A stretch of DNA of 64,000 nt from Ruminococcus flavefaciens. Lineage in GTDB: Bacteria > Bacillota > Clostridia > Oscillospirales > Ruminococcaceae. Each line of letters opens with the position of its first letter. The stretch's first letter is position 1. Where the stretch lies: NCBI RefSeq assembly GCF_900108555.1, contig NZ_FNWV01000014.1:1-64000 (forward strand). The letters are read 5' to 3'. Shown here in pieces: positions 43,328 to 52,436 of the stretch. The translations under genes and the position numbers were made by a program. The notes beneath the pieces were generated by a model. It was not told where the DNA came from and did not search any database. It was given only the letters and a program-made list of their open reading frames with translations.

Positions 43328-45120
43328 TTTATAAGCTCCTTTTCTTTTGTTTTTATGACTTTATTTTTCTTTTTATAGTCAGTGATATCAAGATGCCATA
43401 CAGCGTCTCCGTTTTCGGCTTTTTCATCAAGTGTGAAGCCGAAATCACCGTACAGCTCCGATACCATATTGTTTTTTGCGGTTTTATAGTAATAGCCGTT
43501 GAGCCTTGTGATATCCTTAGCCTTAGCCTGACTTACAAGCTCGTCAAGCATAGCAAGCTCCATATCACGTTTGAGAACACGGCAGCTCATGAGCCACAGC
43601 TCGATATCAAGAGCATTGCCGTTTATTTTTCCGATAACTACCGAAACTATGCCGTTGTCGCCGAATTTATCACTGAGCTGACCGCAGAGACAGATATGAT
43701 CGCTGCTGTTGCTTAGCTGCTGTATCTCATTTTCGGTATAGCGTCTTGTAGTAAGGTTGAACTGATTGCTCTTGTTGGTGAGCTGAGTCACACGCTGAAT
43801 GTAAACGGGCTCAAATCCGCTTATTACAGCGGTCATATCAAGACTAAGCAGGTAATCAGTATAGCTTCCGAACTGCTTCTGCTGAGCAGCTCTTTTGGCA
43901 TTTGCAGCATACATTTCCGAGCGGTGCATATCATCGGCGGAAAGGGAAGTTATCTCGAAATATCCGCTTCTTGAAAGCATATACATAGCATCGTGAACGC
44001 TTGTTACGGGAATTGTCTGCACTGACGGCAGCTGCCCCTCAACAATGGCACATTCCGCAGGATTATCGTCAACGAACACGAAGGAGTCTATGCCAAGAGA
44101 AAGTTCGTCAGCGGACTCGGCAATATTCTGATCCTTTGGCTGCCAGTTTGCCTTTATGGACACAAAATCCTCGGGAGCAAGTATACTGCTGGGGTGCTTC
44201 AATCCGAGAAGGGCATTTTCTTCTTCGTTTTTTGAGCAAACAGCAAGAAGTACGCCGTAGTCCTTATAGCCTTTAAGAAATGACTGGAACTCGCTGAATG
44301 ACTGTCCTGTGGCAGTTTCGGGACCTATTTCGATGCCTTCCTGACCGTCATCACCGATAACGCCGCCCCACAGTGTATTATCAAGGTCAAGGTCAATGAC
44401 CTTTTTGTTTTTGCCGTATACCGACTTGATGATACAGGCGATGCTGTAGGCAAGGTCGGGGATTACCTCTGTGCTCATGGCATATTTATAGAGATACCAG
44501 TCATCGGCGTTATGCCACTTTGTAAGTCCGCAGACTGATGAAAGATAGTTGATATCATTTACGAAAAATCCCTTGTGTGTACGCGCCCAGTCAGACACAA
44601 AAACGTTCATGCGCTGGATAAAAGCAGCCTGACCGCAGGTGCTCCAGCCGTCGAAGCTGCCTGAGCGGCGGAACAGCGGGAGCTCGAAATTATTCTGTAT
44701 AACAGGGCAGGAGAAACGCTTTTCAAGGCTTTCCCATACCTGTCTGAATATATCTTCCTGCTCATCGAGCCTTGAATGAACGGCTTCGGCAGTTTCTGAA
44801 GGACTGTCAGGGATAAGGGTAAGATTTCTTGAAGTCGTATGGATATATATGATATCGGGGGAGAAGCTGTCGAGCCCGGCATTGCCGAAAACAGCATCTT
44901 CATAGAATTTATTGTATTCAGACTGGTAAAACTCAGGTTCTATGCCTGAATTCAGCAGAAAAAGCTCAAGAGCTGAAACTATATGATCGGTAGTTGAGCC
45001 GCCGAGAACGGCGATCTTTTTCTTTATGCGGACGCTGCCGTCGCTGAGGAGCTCCTTGCGCAGACCGCGTTTTTTTCTCATTATATAGGCAGCATCAAAA
45101 GGAAAATCAAGCTCTTTCAT
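43324..45120 (-). CDS. FkbH-like HAD-IIIC protein with GNAT-like C-terminus
   Basis: 598 aa. An N-terminal alpha/beta domain (about 30-205; VLGGSTTDH, SPDIIYIHTTSRN) is the usual FkbH extension. The HAD domain (about 225-370) has VIDLDLDNTLWGGVIGDDG, the family signature, with VDDNPAEC as the last metal motif. A GNAT-like domain follows (about 400-585). FkbH enzymes in polyketide pathways take 1,3-bisphosphoglycerate, remove phosphate and load a glyceryl unit on an ACP. Here the ACP is encoded next (4-base overlap), with a membrane O-acyltransferase upstream. Glyceryl-ACP formation is inferred from the family, not shown. Confidence 0.88.
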   Translation of the reverse strand: MKELDFPFDAAYIMRKKRGLRKELLSDGSVRIKKKIAVLGGSTTDHIVSALELFLLNSGIEPEFYQSEYNKFYEDAVFGNAGLDSFSPDIIYIHTTSRNLTLIPDSPSETAEAVHSRLDEQEDIFRQVWESLEKRFSCPVIQNNFELPLFRRSGSFDGWSTCGQAAFIQRMNVFVSDWARTHKGFFVNDINYLSSVCGLTKWHNADDWYLYKYAMSTEVIPDLAYSIACIIKSVYGKNKKVIDLDLDNTLWGGVIGDDGQEGIEIGPETATGQSFSEFQSFLKGYKDYGVLLAVCSKNEEENALLGLKHPSSILAPEDFVSIKANWQPKDQNIAESADELSLGIDSFVFVDDNPAECAIVEGQLPSVQTIPVTSVHDAMYMLSRSGYFEITSLSADDMHRSEMYAANAKRAAQQKQFGSYTDYLLSLDMTAVISGFEPVYIQRVTQLTNKSNQFNLTTRRYTENEIQQLSNSSDHICLCGQLSDKFGDNGIVSVVIGKINGNALDIELWLMSCRVLKRDMELAMLDELVSQAKAKDITRLNGYYYKTAKNNMVSELYGDFGFTLDEKAENGDAVWHLDITDYKKKNKVIKTKEKELIK

Positions 45121-45129
45121 TATGTCTCC

Positions 45130-46611
45130 TTATCTGATAAGATTGTTGTATATACTGTTTCTGTTCACGCCTACAGCCGAGAACGAACACATTGAGAACA
45201 GCAGGTCTGTAGCTCCAACCTGATTTATGAAATCAATGGCATTAAGCTCAAAATAGCGGATATCGCAGAGATAGATGTTCTCAAACGAGCTTGTGAGCAT
45301 AGGCAGAAGAGCGTTTCCGTAGCTGTCCTTGAAAATAACGAGAGTCCTTCCGTTTTTACACTCTGTATTTACGTGGACTATCCTCTCGTCCGAGCCGAAT
45401 ACCATATAATAGCCCGAATTAGGCATTACTGACGGGTCAAGCAGGAGATTAGCCACAACAGGGTTCTGGAAATGTGTATCGTACTGGGTTACTGTTACAG
45501 GTACCTTTGGCTTATAGTAAACGAAGTCCTCGGGATTATTGAGGAGAGTAGCACTCTGAGTATACATATACAGTGTACCCACATAGCCTGGGAGTGTAAC
45601 TGTCTCATACTCGGAAAGATCGGCAAATGGCACACCTGCTGTGAGTGCGAATTTCTCAGCAGCATAATAAGCACCCAGCGGCTGCCAGTGATGATCTGTA
45701 CGGGAGTAGATAGCCTCGTCCTTATGGGCGTTAAGAGCTGAATATGCATCAACTGACATAACGTTCTGCAATGCGCCGTCAATGTTGTCGAAATCTTCCT
45801 TCTCGCTGTGAGCAAGGTCTTTATAGTTGTCAGGCAGATAGAAAGAGCTTGAAGTAGGGAGCACCATTGAATAAACGTTGACATTTCCCAGCTTTTCCTT
45901 GTAAGCATTCAGATATGAAGCGTATTCCAGCTCAGTTCCCCAGCCGCCGCCGTAAAGAGTGATACCGCGTTTGTTCACGATAAGGATATTGTTCGTGAGC
46001 TCACCCTCAGCAGGAGCAGGTTCTTCCGTAGCAGGTTCTGTTGCAGCCTGCACAGCTGTAGTTTCGGTCGTGATTTCAGGTATAAACGGCTTTGTGGTTG
46101 TAACAGCAGATATGGACTTCTTTTTCTTGGCACTGCTTCCGTAAAGCTCTGCGCCGTCATCGCTGCCGCCGTATTTTCTGCCTTTCAGCGGCATAAGGTT
46201 GTCAGCGATGAACTCCTTTATATTAGCTCTGTTATGGACTGTATCATCGAAATAATCAGCAATTCCCTCTGTATACTGACCGCTTGCATATGACTTGGCA
46301 GATAGTTTCGGGAATTTGGTGAGCATACGGTTCTCGTCATCAGCTTTTGTCTCATGCGGGAGTAGTGTCATGTATGCAAAACCGCCTGCAAGGAGAGCTC
46401 CAATAAGGATAATATTTGAGAGCGCGATAGTGTTCATAGTCTTTTTTCTGCGTTCTCTGCGGAGCTTTTTAGCCTTTACAGGTATATCTATCTCTGTATT
46501 TTCACGATCCGAAGCTGCTATTGATATAACAGGCTCGGGACGGACAGAGCTTTTTTCAGCGTCCTTGTTTTTATCTTTTTCGGACGTTGTATTCTTATTA
46601 TTCTCACTCAT
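45130..46611 (-). CDS. DHHW-family membrane-anchored SGNH-like protein (AlgJ/X-like)
   Basis: 493 aa. A charged cytoplasmic tail (about 1-58), one helix (about 60-78), then an exported domain. YSRTDHHWQPLGAYYAAE gives the DHHW motif, and FKDSYGNALLP holds a candidate Ser nucleophile, as in AlgJ/AlgX-type SGNH proteins that work with MBOAT partners to acylate polysaccharides. A Thr/Ala/Pro-rich insert (about 170-205) resembles a flexible linker. It starts 15 bases after the MBOAT stop and ends nine bases before the FkbH-like gene. Confidence 0.88.
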   Translation of the reverse strand: MSENNKNTTSEKDKNKDAEKSSVRPEPVISIAASDRENTEIDIPVKAKKLRRERRKKTMNTIALSNIILIGALLAGGFAYMTLLPHETKADDENRMLTKFPKLSAKSYASGQYTEGIADYFDDTVHNRANIKEFIADNLMPLKGRKYGGSDDGAELYGSSAKKKKSISAVTTTKPFIPEITTETTAVQAATEPATEEPAPAEGELTNNILIVNKRGITLYGGGWGTELEYASYLNAYKEKLGNVNVYSMVLPTSSSFYLPDNYKDLAHSEKEDFDNIDGALQNVMSVDAYSALNAHKDEAIYSRTDHHWQPLGAYYAAEKFALTAGVPFADLSEYETVTLPGYVGTLYMYTQSATLLNNPEDFVYYKPKVPVTVTQYDTHFQNPVVANLLLDPSVMPNSGYYMVFGSDERIVHVNTECKNGRTLVIFKDSYGNALLPMLTSSFENIYLCDIRYFELNAIDFINQVGATDLLFSMCSFSAVGVNRNSIYNNLIR

Positions 46612-46626
46612 TTGTTGTTTTCCTCT

Positions 46627-48027
46627 TTAAAATCTGAAATAAAGGAACGGATTTGTAGTTGCATCGACAAGCATAACACTTGTAACTATGAGCAGCAAAG
46701 CAGCAGCAATTGCAGCTGCCGAAGAAACAGTCACCTTTGTTACATAATGCTTGTCCGAAATGTTTTTGATACTGCTCAGTATCGGGAAACAGCAGATAAC
46801 AGCCAATATCATAAGGTACATATTGTTCATGAGAGATATTTTATCCTGAACTGCGATAAAGCCGTTTTTGCCGAAGCCGAAGGCTGTTTTGAAGAATGTG
46901 CCGAGTTTGCCGAGCTTCTCAAAATAGAATATGCCGAATCCTACGAATATAACGAATTTGCTGTAGATATGGCGGATAACGATCGGTATCTTCTTCATAT
47001 TTTTCTTGCCTATCTTCATTTCGATGAAAACAAAGATACCGTAATAAAGTCCCCATATTATGAAGTTCCAGCTTGCACCGTGCCATATACCTGTGCAGAG
47101 CCATACGAGGAAGAGTCCGCCGTACTTTCTGCGCTTGCCGAATATAGGGATATAGAGCACATAGTCGCGGAAAAATGTGCTGAGAGATATGTGCCAGCGC
47201 TGCCAGAATTCGGTAATATCCCTGCATATGAACGGGTGTTTGAAGTTTTCGTCAAAATGGAAGCCGAAAACTCTTCCGAGTCCGATAGCAATGTCGGAAT
47301 ATCCCGAGAAATCAAAGTATATCTGCAAGCCGTAAGCAATTACGCCGTACCATGCGCCAAGCATAGTAGAGCTTCCGATATTGCCGAGGAAGCTGTCTGC
47401 GATAATGCTGAGCTGATTTGCTAAAAGTACCTTTTTTCCGAGACCGAGTGCGACTCTGTTAAGACCGTATGAAACATCACTGAGAGTAATGGTGCGTTCT
47501 TCGATCTCTTTTTCGATAGTGCTGTATCTTACGATAGGACCTGCTACCAGCTGTGGGAACAGCGTAAGGAAAAGCAGGAAATTCTTGAAGCTTTTCTGCG
47601 GCTTTACCTTTTCCCAGTGACAGTCTATGATATATGATATGGTCTGGAAGGTATAAAAGCTTATACCTATTGGCAGTTTTATATCAGGAACGGGTATTGA
47701 GGACGAAAAAAGGGCGTTGATATTTTCCACGATAAAACCGCTGTACTTGAATACTCCGAGCATGAGGAGGTCATAGACGACAACAGCTGCTGTTGCCGCA
47801 GTATCGCCCTTTTTACCCTGATACTTCCCGATGAGCAGACCTGCTGAATAGTTGACGACAGCAGTAATGAGCATAAGGAAGATATACACGGGTTCTCCCC
47901 AAGCATAGAAAACAAGTGAGAAAATTATCAACACCGTATTTTTAGCTTTAGTTCCTCGTGCCAAAGCATAGCACAGCAGGCACAGAGGAAGAAAAATATA
48001 TATAAAGAATAATCTCGAAAAAACCAT
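46627..48027 (-). CDS. MBOAT-family membrane O-acyltransferase (AlgI/DltB-like)
   Basis: 466 aa with about ten or more hydrophobic helices. It begins MVFSRLFFIYIFLPL, the family N-terminus. WQRWHISLSTFFRDY and CTGIWHGASWNFIIWG carry the two conserved His, the second being catalytic. MBOAT enzymes of this type pass an acyl group across the membrane to a wall polymer or polysaccharide. The ATG at 48027 is preceded by AAGGCGG; an in-frame TTG seven codons earlier has no site. First gene of a five-gene operon with DHHW, FkbH-like, ACP and phosphoesterase genes. The 320-bp gap upstream is AT-rich; apart from the terminator at 48293 I see no feature in it. Confidence 0.93.
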   Translation of the reverse strand: MVFSRLFFIYIFLPLCLLCYALARGTKAKNTVLIIFSLVFYAWGEPVYIFLMLITAVVNYSAGLLIGKYQGKKGDTAATAAVVVYDLLMLGVFKYSGFIVENINALFSSSIPVPDIKLPIGISFYTFQTISYIIDCHWEKVKPQKSFKNFLLFLTLFPQLVAGPIVRYSTIEKEIEERTITLSDVSYGLNRVALGLGKKVLLANQLSIIADSFLGNIGSSTMLGAWYGVIAYGLQIYFDFSGYSDIAIGLGRVFGFHFDENFKHPFICRDITEFWQRWHISLSTFFRDYVLYIPIFGKRRKYGGLFLVWLCTGIWHGASWNFIIWGLYYGIFVFIEMKIGKKNMKKIPIVIRHIYSKFVIFVGFGIFYFEKLGKLGTFFKTAFGFGKNGFIAVQDKISLMNNMYLMILAVICCFPILSSIKNISDKHYVTKVTVSSAAAIAAALLLIVTSVMLVDATTNPFLYFRF

Positions 48028-48292
48028 TGTTCTACCGCCTTGTTGCAAATAATCTTTTTATATCTGTCTGTAGTGATACCGCGTAAAAGCAGGCGGAGCA
48101 ATGTAAAGTAATAAAAGTATTATCAAAGTTGAAAACTTGTACAGACCATTGCAAGCCTGCACAGAATATTATACAACAAAAGCAGTGGAAATGCAAGCGA
48201 AAAAGGGGACGATTTTCAAAATTCGGCAGCTTTTTTTAAAAATCGTATCAAACTACAAAAAAGCTCATTTTTTATGCGGCGTTTTTGACAGA

Positions 48293-48327
48293 TAAAAATC
48301 CCCCTTTCTAATTACGGGAAAGGGGGA
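48293..48327 (-). terminator. terminator of the dockerin gene
   Basis: Minus strand CCCCCTTTC/GAAAGGGGG around a 9-nt loop, then ATTTTTATC. Strong. Confidence 0.87.
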
Positions 48328-48347
48328 TAAGAGCTGTGATTATGTGG

Positions 48348-49538
48348 TCAGTCGAAATCAATAGTTGCTGCGTATTTCCATTCTTTTCTATAATCCTCGT
48401 ATTTATCATCCCATTCATCAACCTGAAATTCTATTATTGCAAATGAATCAGCCCATACTATCCTGACATTGTCGCCGAATTTATAAGCAGGGAACATGCC
48501 GTCAGTTGTTAGAATATAGTCACAGTTGAATTTATCAAGGTCGTAATAGTCATAATATTCGCCATAATACTTGTATGATCCATCATTATTTATATTGAAA
48601 AACATATAAGTGCAGCTGTCGTCCATAAAATCATCTTCTACTGCGGTAATATATATGTGATGCTTACCGTCAGGAGAATCAAATGCGTGTGCACGGTACT
48701 CAGGAACGAATAATTCAAAATCCCATACAAGACCTATACCGTTTGACTGGTCATATATACTCTTCGGAACGGTTGTACGGAAAAGAATTACCTTATCGGT
48801 TTTGGGATAAAGCATAGGGTGTGTATTATACTCCTGATATGTTATGAGCGTGTAAATATTTGAGTTTTTCAGGGTTTCAATATCAACATTTAATAATTCG
48901 GCTGCTTGTTCATATTTTGATTCTTCGGTAACTTCAAAAACCTCTGCAAATTTTCCAACCATAAAAGATGCTTCAGGGTATCTGAAATGTATGCCATTGC
49001 CGTATTCCTGGACAAGTGTGCCAAAGACAACATCACTGTCCTTAAAGAAATCGTCATCGTAGATATCAAGATATTGCTGTATTTCTTCCTCACTTGTCCC
49101 TATGCCAGAAAGATAAGAAGTTATATCCTCGGGCGACCTTATAAAGGCAGCAACATTGCTCGCTTTATTTGCTGAGGATAAAATATCGGCATCACTTACG
49201 ATTTTAAAGGCTTTTTCGGGTGATATTACAAGCTTTCTGAGCTCGATAATGTCAAAAATATCGGTGGAAAGGTCGAAATTCAGATCGGAATACCCAAGCT
49301 CGTCGTAATAATACCTTCCATCAGCGTCAGATCTGTTTCCGTGCATAATATGAGCCATGATAACAAGGTCGCCTACACTTATTTCTCCATCTTCTTTAAG
49401 GTCGCCGACAATTCGGGTATTTGTTTTATGCGTGATAAGATCATCTGAAAAATCAAGTGAACCGTCAGCAAAAGCGGTTAAGGAAGATGCGGAAAAAACA
49501 GTCAGTACTGAGGTGATAATAGAAATGAATTTTTTCAT
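48348..49538 (-). CDS. secreted dockerin-containing protein of unknown function
   Basis: 396 aa. Signal peptide (about 1-24). An N-terminal dockerin (about 42-112) has GDLKEDGEISVGDL and LNFDLSTDIFDI as its calcium loops, with a YYYDELGYSD insertion between the repeats. The next module contains YDDDFFKDS, shared with the protein at 25445-26899. The remaining ~230 residues are beta-rich and aromatic with no family I recognise (YYGEYYDYYD segment). It should attach to the cellulosome. Single-gene unit with a strong terminator and AGGAGG upstream of the ATG. Confidence 0.82.
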   Translation of the reverse strand: MKKFISIITSVLTVFSASSLTAFADGSLDFSDDLITHKTNTRIVGDLKEDGEISVGDLVIMAHIMHGNRSDADGRYYYDELGYSDLNFDLSTDIFDIIELRKLVISPEKAFKIVSDADILSSANKASNVAAFIRSPEDITSYLSGIGTSEEEIQQYLDIYDDDFFKDSDVVFGTLVQEYGNGIHFRYPEASFMVGKFAEVFEVTEESKYEQAAELLNVDIETLKNSNIYTLITYQEYNTHPMLYPKTDKVILFRTTVPKSIYDQSNGIGLVWDFELFVPEYRAHAFDSPDGKHHIYITAVEDDFMDDSCTYMFFNINNDGSYKYYGEYYDYYDLDKFNCDYILTTDGMFPAYKFGDNVRIVWADSFAIIEFQVDEWDDKYEDYRKEWKYAATIDFD

Positions 49539-49654
49539 ATGCGATACCTCCTTTTAGGACAGGAAGATGTGAATATTACTCCTTATATCATCAGTTACTT
49601 ATAGAAATATATGCGTTTGTATTGACAGACAATGAAACTTTCTTTAATTGAGCA

Positions 49655-49686
49655 ATAAAAAATGCTTCCCGAAAAGGGAAGCATTT
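49655..49686 (-). terminator. terminator of the SPFH/NfeD operon
   Basis: Minus strand AATGCTTCCC/GGGAAGCATT, perfect 10-bp stem with TTTTC loop, then TTTTTATT. Confidence 0.9.
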
Positions 49687-49698
49687 GAAAGTTTAAGT

Positions 49699-50715
49699 TC
49701 AGTTTGCCTGATAATCATGGAAATTTGTTTCACTGCTGCCTTTTGCAGGAACAGTGTCTTTTTCAACGATAGACTTGAGTCCCATAGCAAGACCTGCAAG
49801 GCCCTGTATCTCACTTGGGATAATGATCTTTGTAGCCTTACCGTCAGCAGCCTTTGCGAAGGATTCAAGAGACTTGAGCTGGATAACTCTCTCATTAGGA
49901 TTAGCCTGATTGAGTTTTACGATACTCTCGGCAAGTGCCTGCTGTACCATTTCGATAGCCTTTGATTCACCGGTAGCTTCAAGTATCTTCTGCTCTCTTA
50001 CAGCGTCAGCCTTGAGGATCATAGCCTGCTTCTGAGCTTCTGCTTCGAGGATCTGAGACTCTTTCTTAGCCTGTGCGCGGAGGATCTGAGATTCCTTTTC
50101 ACCTTCTGCAACAAGGATCTGAGACTTCTTGTCACCTTCAGCCTGAAGAATCTTTTCACGACGCTCTCGCTCAGCCTTCATCTGCTTTTCCATAGCGTCC
50201 TGTATCTCACGAGGAGGAAGGATATTCTTGAGCTCGACACGGTTTACCTTGATACCCCAGCGGTCTGTAGCCATATCGAGGATAGCAGTGATCTTTGAGT
50301 TGATTACGTCTCTTGAAGTAAGAGTAGCATCAAGTTCCATTTCACCAATGATGTTACGGAGTGTTGTAGCTGAAAGGTTCTCGATAGCTGCGAGAGGTCT
50401 TTCAACACCGTAGATGTACTGCTTAGCGTCAGTTACCTGATAGAACACAACGGTATCTATCTGCATGGTAACATTATCTTTTGTGATAACAGGCTGCGGC
50501 TTGAAGTCAACGACTTTTTCTTTTAATGATACCTTACCTGCGATCCTGTCGATGAAAGGAACGAGAATGTGAAGACCTGTATCCCATTCAGCATGGAAGG
50601 AACCGAGACGCTCGATAACGAATACGTGAGCCTGCGGAACTATCCTGAATGATCTTACGATAACGAATAACAGGAAAACAATAACTAACAATACAATGAT
50701 CTTGAATGGATCCAT
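49699..50715 (-). CDS. SPFH/band 7 membrane protein (QmcA/stomatin-like)
   Basis: 338 aa. An N-terminal membrane helix (about 5-22), a band 7 domain (about 25-175; ERLGSFHAEWDTGLHILVPF, DVINSKITAILD), then a long coiled coil with repeated (K/E)xxQIL units (about 180-260; QAEGDKKSQILVAEG). These proteins form ring oligomers in membrane microdomains. The ATG at 50715 follows GGAGG. It is the second gene after an NfeD-like gene; the two families are commonly paired and act together in membrane organisation. Confidence 0.92.
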   Translation of the reverse strand: MDPFKIIVLLVIVFLLFVIVRSFRIVPQAHVFVIERLGSFHAEWDTGLHILVPFIDRIAGKVSLKEKVVDFKPQPVITKDNVTMQIDTVVFYQVTDAKQYIYGVERPLAAIENLSATTLRNIIGEMELDATLTSRDVINSKITAILDMATDRWGIKVNRVELKNILPPREIQDAMEKQMKAERERREKILQAEGDKKSQILVAEGEKESQILRAQAKKESQILEAEAQKQAMILKADAVREQKILEATGESKAIEMVQQALAESIVKLNQANPNERVIQLKSLESFAKAADGKATKIIIPSEIQGLAGLAMGLKSIVEKDTVPAKGSSETNFHDYQAN

Positions 50716-50753
50716 TTTAAATACCTCCAAAAAACAATAGTGGATTTAGTTTG

Positions 50754-51191
50754 TTACTTTTCTGGTGCGACGAGTAATCTTGCGCCCATAACTTGTTTTA
50801 CGACAACGATCGTACCCTCAGGTATGATTTCGTTTTCGTTTTCAGGAACGGCACTCCAACTTACCCCATTTAAAGTGACTCGTCCTGTACCTTTATCGCT
50901 GTTTATAACTTCAATAACGGTTGCGTGTCTGCCTATATCAAGATCGGCATTAGTGGCAACGAAGTCGTTTTTCTTTCGGCGATTTCTAAGAAACGGTATG
51001 CTCAACAGCAGGAAGATCGAAGAAGAAATGATGAATATTCCCAACTGCTCGATAGCGTTAAGCTTATAGAAATAGCTGAACAGCATTGTGACCATAGAAC
51101 CCGCAGCGAACCAGATCGAAACGAGTTGGACGGTGATAACTTCGGCAACTACGAAAGCTACAACAGCACAAGCCCAAAACAGAACACCCAT
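50754..51191 (-). CDS. NfeD-like membrane protein
   Basis: 145 aa. Two or three N-terminal helices (about 3-70), then a small OB-fold (about 85-140; TVIEVINSDKGTGRVTLNGVSWSA, typical of NfeD C-terminal domains). The short form lacks the protease part of long NfeD. It precedes the band 7 gene by 38 bases. The ATG at 51191 follows AAAGGGGG; a GTG six codons earlier overlaps that site. Confidence 0.88.
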   Translation of the reverse strand: MGVLFWACAVVAFVVAEVITVQLVSIWFAAGSMVTMLFSYFYKLNAIEQLGIFIISSSIFLLLSIPFLRNRRKKNDFVATNADLDIGRHATVIEVINSDKGTGRVTLNGVSWSAVPENENEIIPEGTIVVVKQVMGARLLVAPEK

Positions 51192-51241
51192 AACGAGGCC
51201 CCCTTTCACAAAAAATATTTGTAGTAATCCCTACAGGAAAT

Positions 51242-51270
51242 ATTATATCACAAAAGTGTGAACTTTTCAA
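51242..51270 (-). promoter_or_regulatory. promoter of the NfeD/SPFH operon
   Basis: Minus strand TTGAAA (51270-51265), 17 bp, TATAAT (51247-51242), about 50 bp before the start. Confidence 0.75.
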
Positions 51271-51320
51271 GTATAAGTGCCGTTTTTTGAACAAATATTT
51301 TTGTTCGGAGAGTATTATTT

Positions 51321-52436
51321 TTACATCTTTTTAATCTCTGTAAACGCCATGATATAAGGAGCTATGCCCTTTGCATCATTTTCGGTTATCTTTTCGCTGA
51401 GGTAGTATTCTGCTGAACCGTCACGTTCGTTTTCACCGCCGAGACCGCCAACGAGACAAATATTTCCGAGGACGGGTATCTCCGACTCTGTGTTAATGAA
51501 TTTTTCGGTAATGGTATTGAAGGCTTTCAGACCTATCTGACGGATATCGTCTCCGCATACACCGAGCCTTGCAGCTTTCAGAGCAGCATAAGCCACAAGG
51601 AGAGTACCGCTTGTTTCGGGATAATTGCCTTCAAGCTCAGGCTTCAGCGGAAGCTGATAAAGCATACCGTCATCACGGCAGTATTTTGTGATATCGCCCA
51701 GCATTTCCGCAAGCTGTCTGCCTATTCTCGGATCTGTCAGTATCTCAAAAGTATCAGCCAGCGCGGCGCACAGCCAGCCGTTTGAGCGCAGCCAGAATTC
51801 GGGTGAAAGTCCTGTGATCTTGTCAGCCCATATCATAGTTTTGGTGTCATCATAACCGTGATAGTACAGGCCTGTTTTCGGATCGCGGGATATTCGTTTG
51901 ATGTCGCAGAGCTGTCTTTCTGCATCATCAATAACACCGCGTAGATCGTGGAGCTTTCCGTACTCTGCCATAAAAGGCAGAGCCATGTAAGTTCCGTCAA
52001 GCCAAATCTGATCAGGATATACAGCCTTATGCCAGAAGCTTCCGCAGCTGAGACGTGGCTGACGAAGCACCTGTTCATTCCAGAGCTTTTCAAAACCGAG
52101 ACGGTAATGCTCCGCACCTGTGAGCTTCCAGAGGTCGATAAGATTTCTTCCGCCGTTGAGATTATCGAGATTGTAATCTGCGTAGTTTATTGTAGGGATA
52201 TTGCCGTCCTTATTCACATAGGTATCCGTGAATTTGACGGAATATCCCAGCAGTCTTTCATCTCCACTGAGATCGTACAGCATGAGAAGAGCGGTTATCA
52301 TGCAGTTGTCGATGTAGTTCCATTTGGGAACTTTGCCGTAAACGGAGCTTTCAACGTTCCAAAGCGGAGAAAGCGGCTCAGAGGTCAATATGAGTTTTTC
52401 GATATAATTGTTTATGATAGTATCAGGTCTTGTCAT
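51321..52436 (-). CDS. GH105/GH88-family unsaturated glucuronyl (rhamnogalacturonyl) hydrolase
   Basis: 371 aa, no signal peptide, so cytoplasmic. The (alpha/alpha)6 barrel family is shown by WNYIDNCMITALL, DQIWLDGTYMALPF with the catalytic Asp candidate, and WLRSNGWLCAALA. The family (YteR type) hydrolyses the unsaturated uronic acid left by pectate or rhamnogalacturonan lyases. It overlaps the upstream permease gene by four bases and is the last gene of a sugar ABC operon, so it likely processes the imported disaccharide. Confidence 0.88.
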   Translation of the reverse strand: MTRPDTIINNYIEKLILTSEPLSPLWNVESSVYGKVPKWNYIDNCMITALLMLYDLSGDERLLGYSVKFTDTYVNKDGNIPTINYADYNLDNLNGGRNLIDLWKLTGAEHYRLGFEKLWNEQVLRQPRLSCGSFWHKAVYPDQIWLDGTYMALPFMAEYGKLHDLRGVIDDAERQLCDIKRISRDPKTGLYYHGYDDTKTMIWADKITGLSPEFWLRSNGWLCAALADTFEILTDPRIGRQLAEMLGDITKYCRDDGMLYQLPLKPELEGNYPETSGTLLVAYAALKAARLGVCGDDIRQIGLKAFNTITEKFINTESEIPVLGNICLVGGLGGENERDGSAEYYLSEKITENDAKGIAPYIMAFTEIKKM

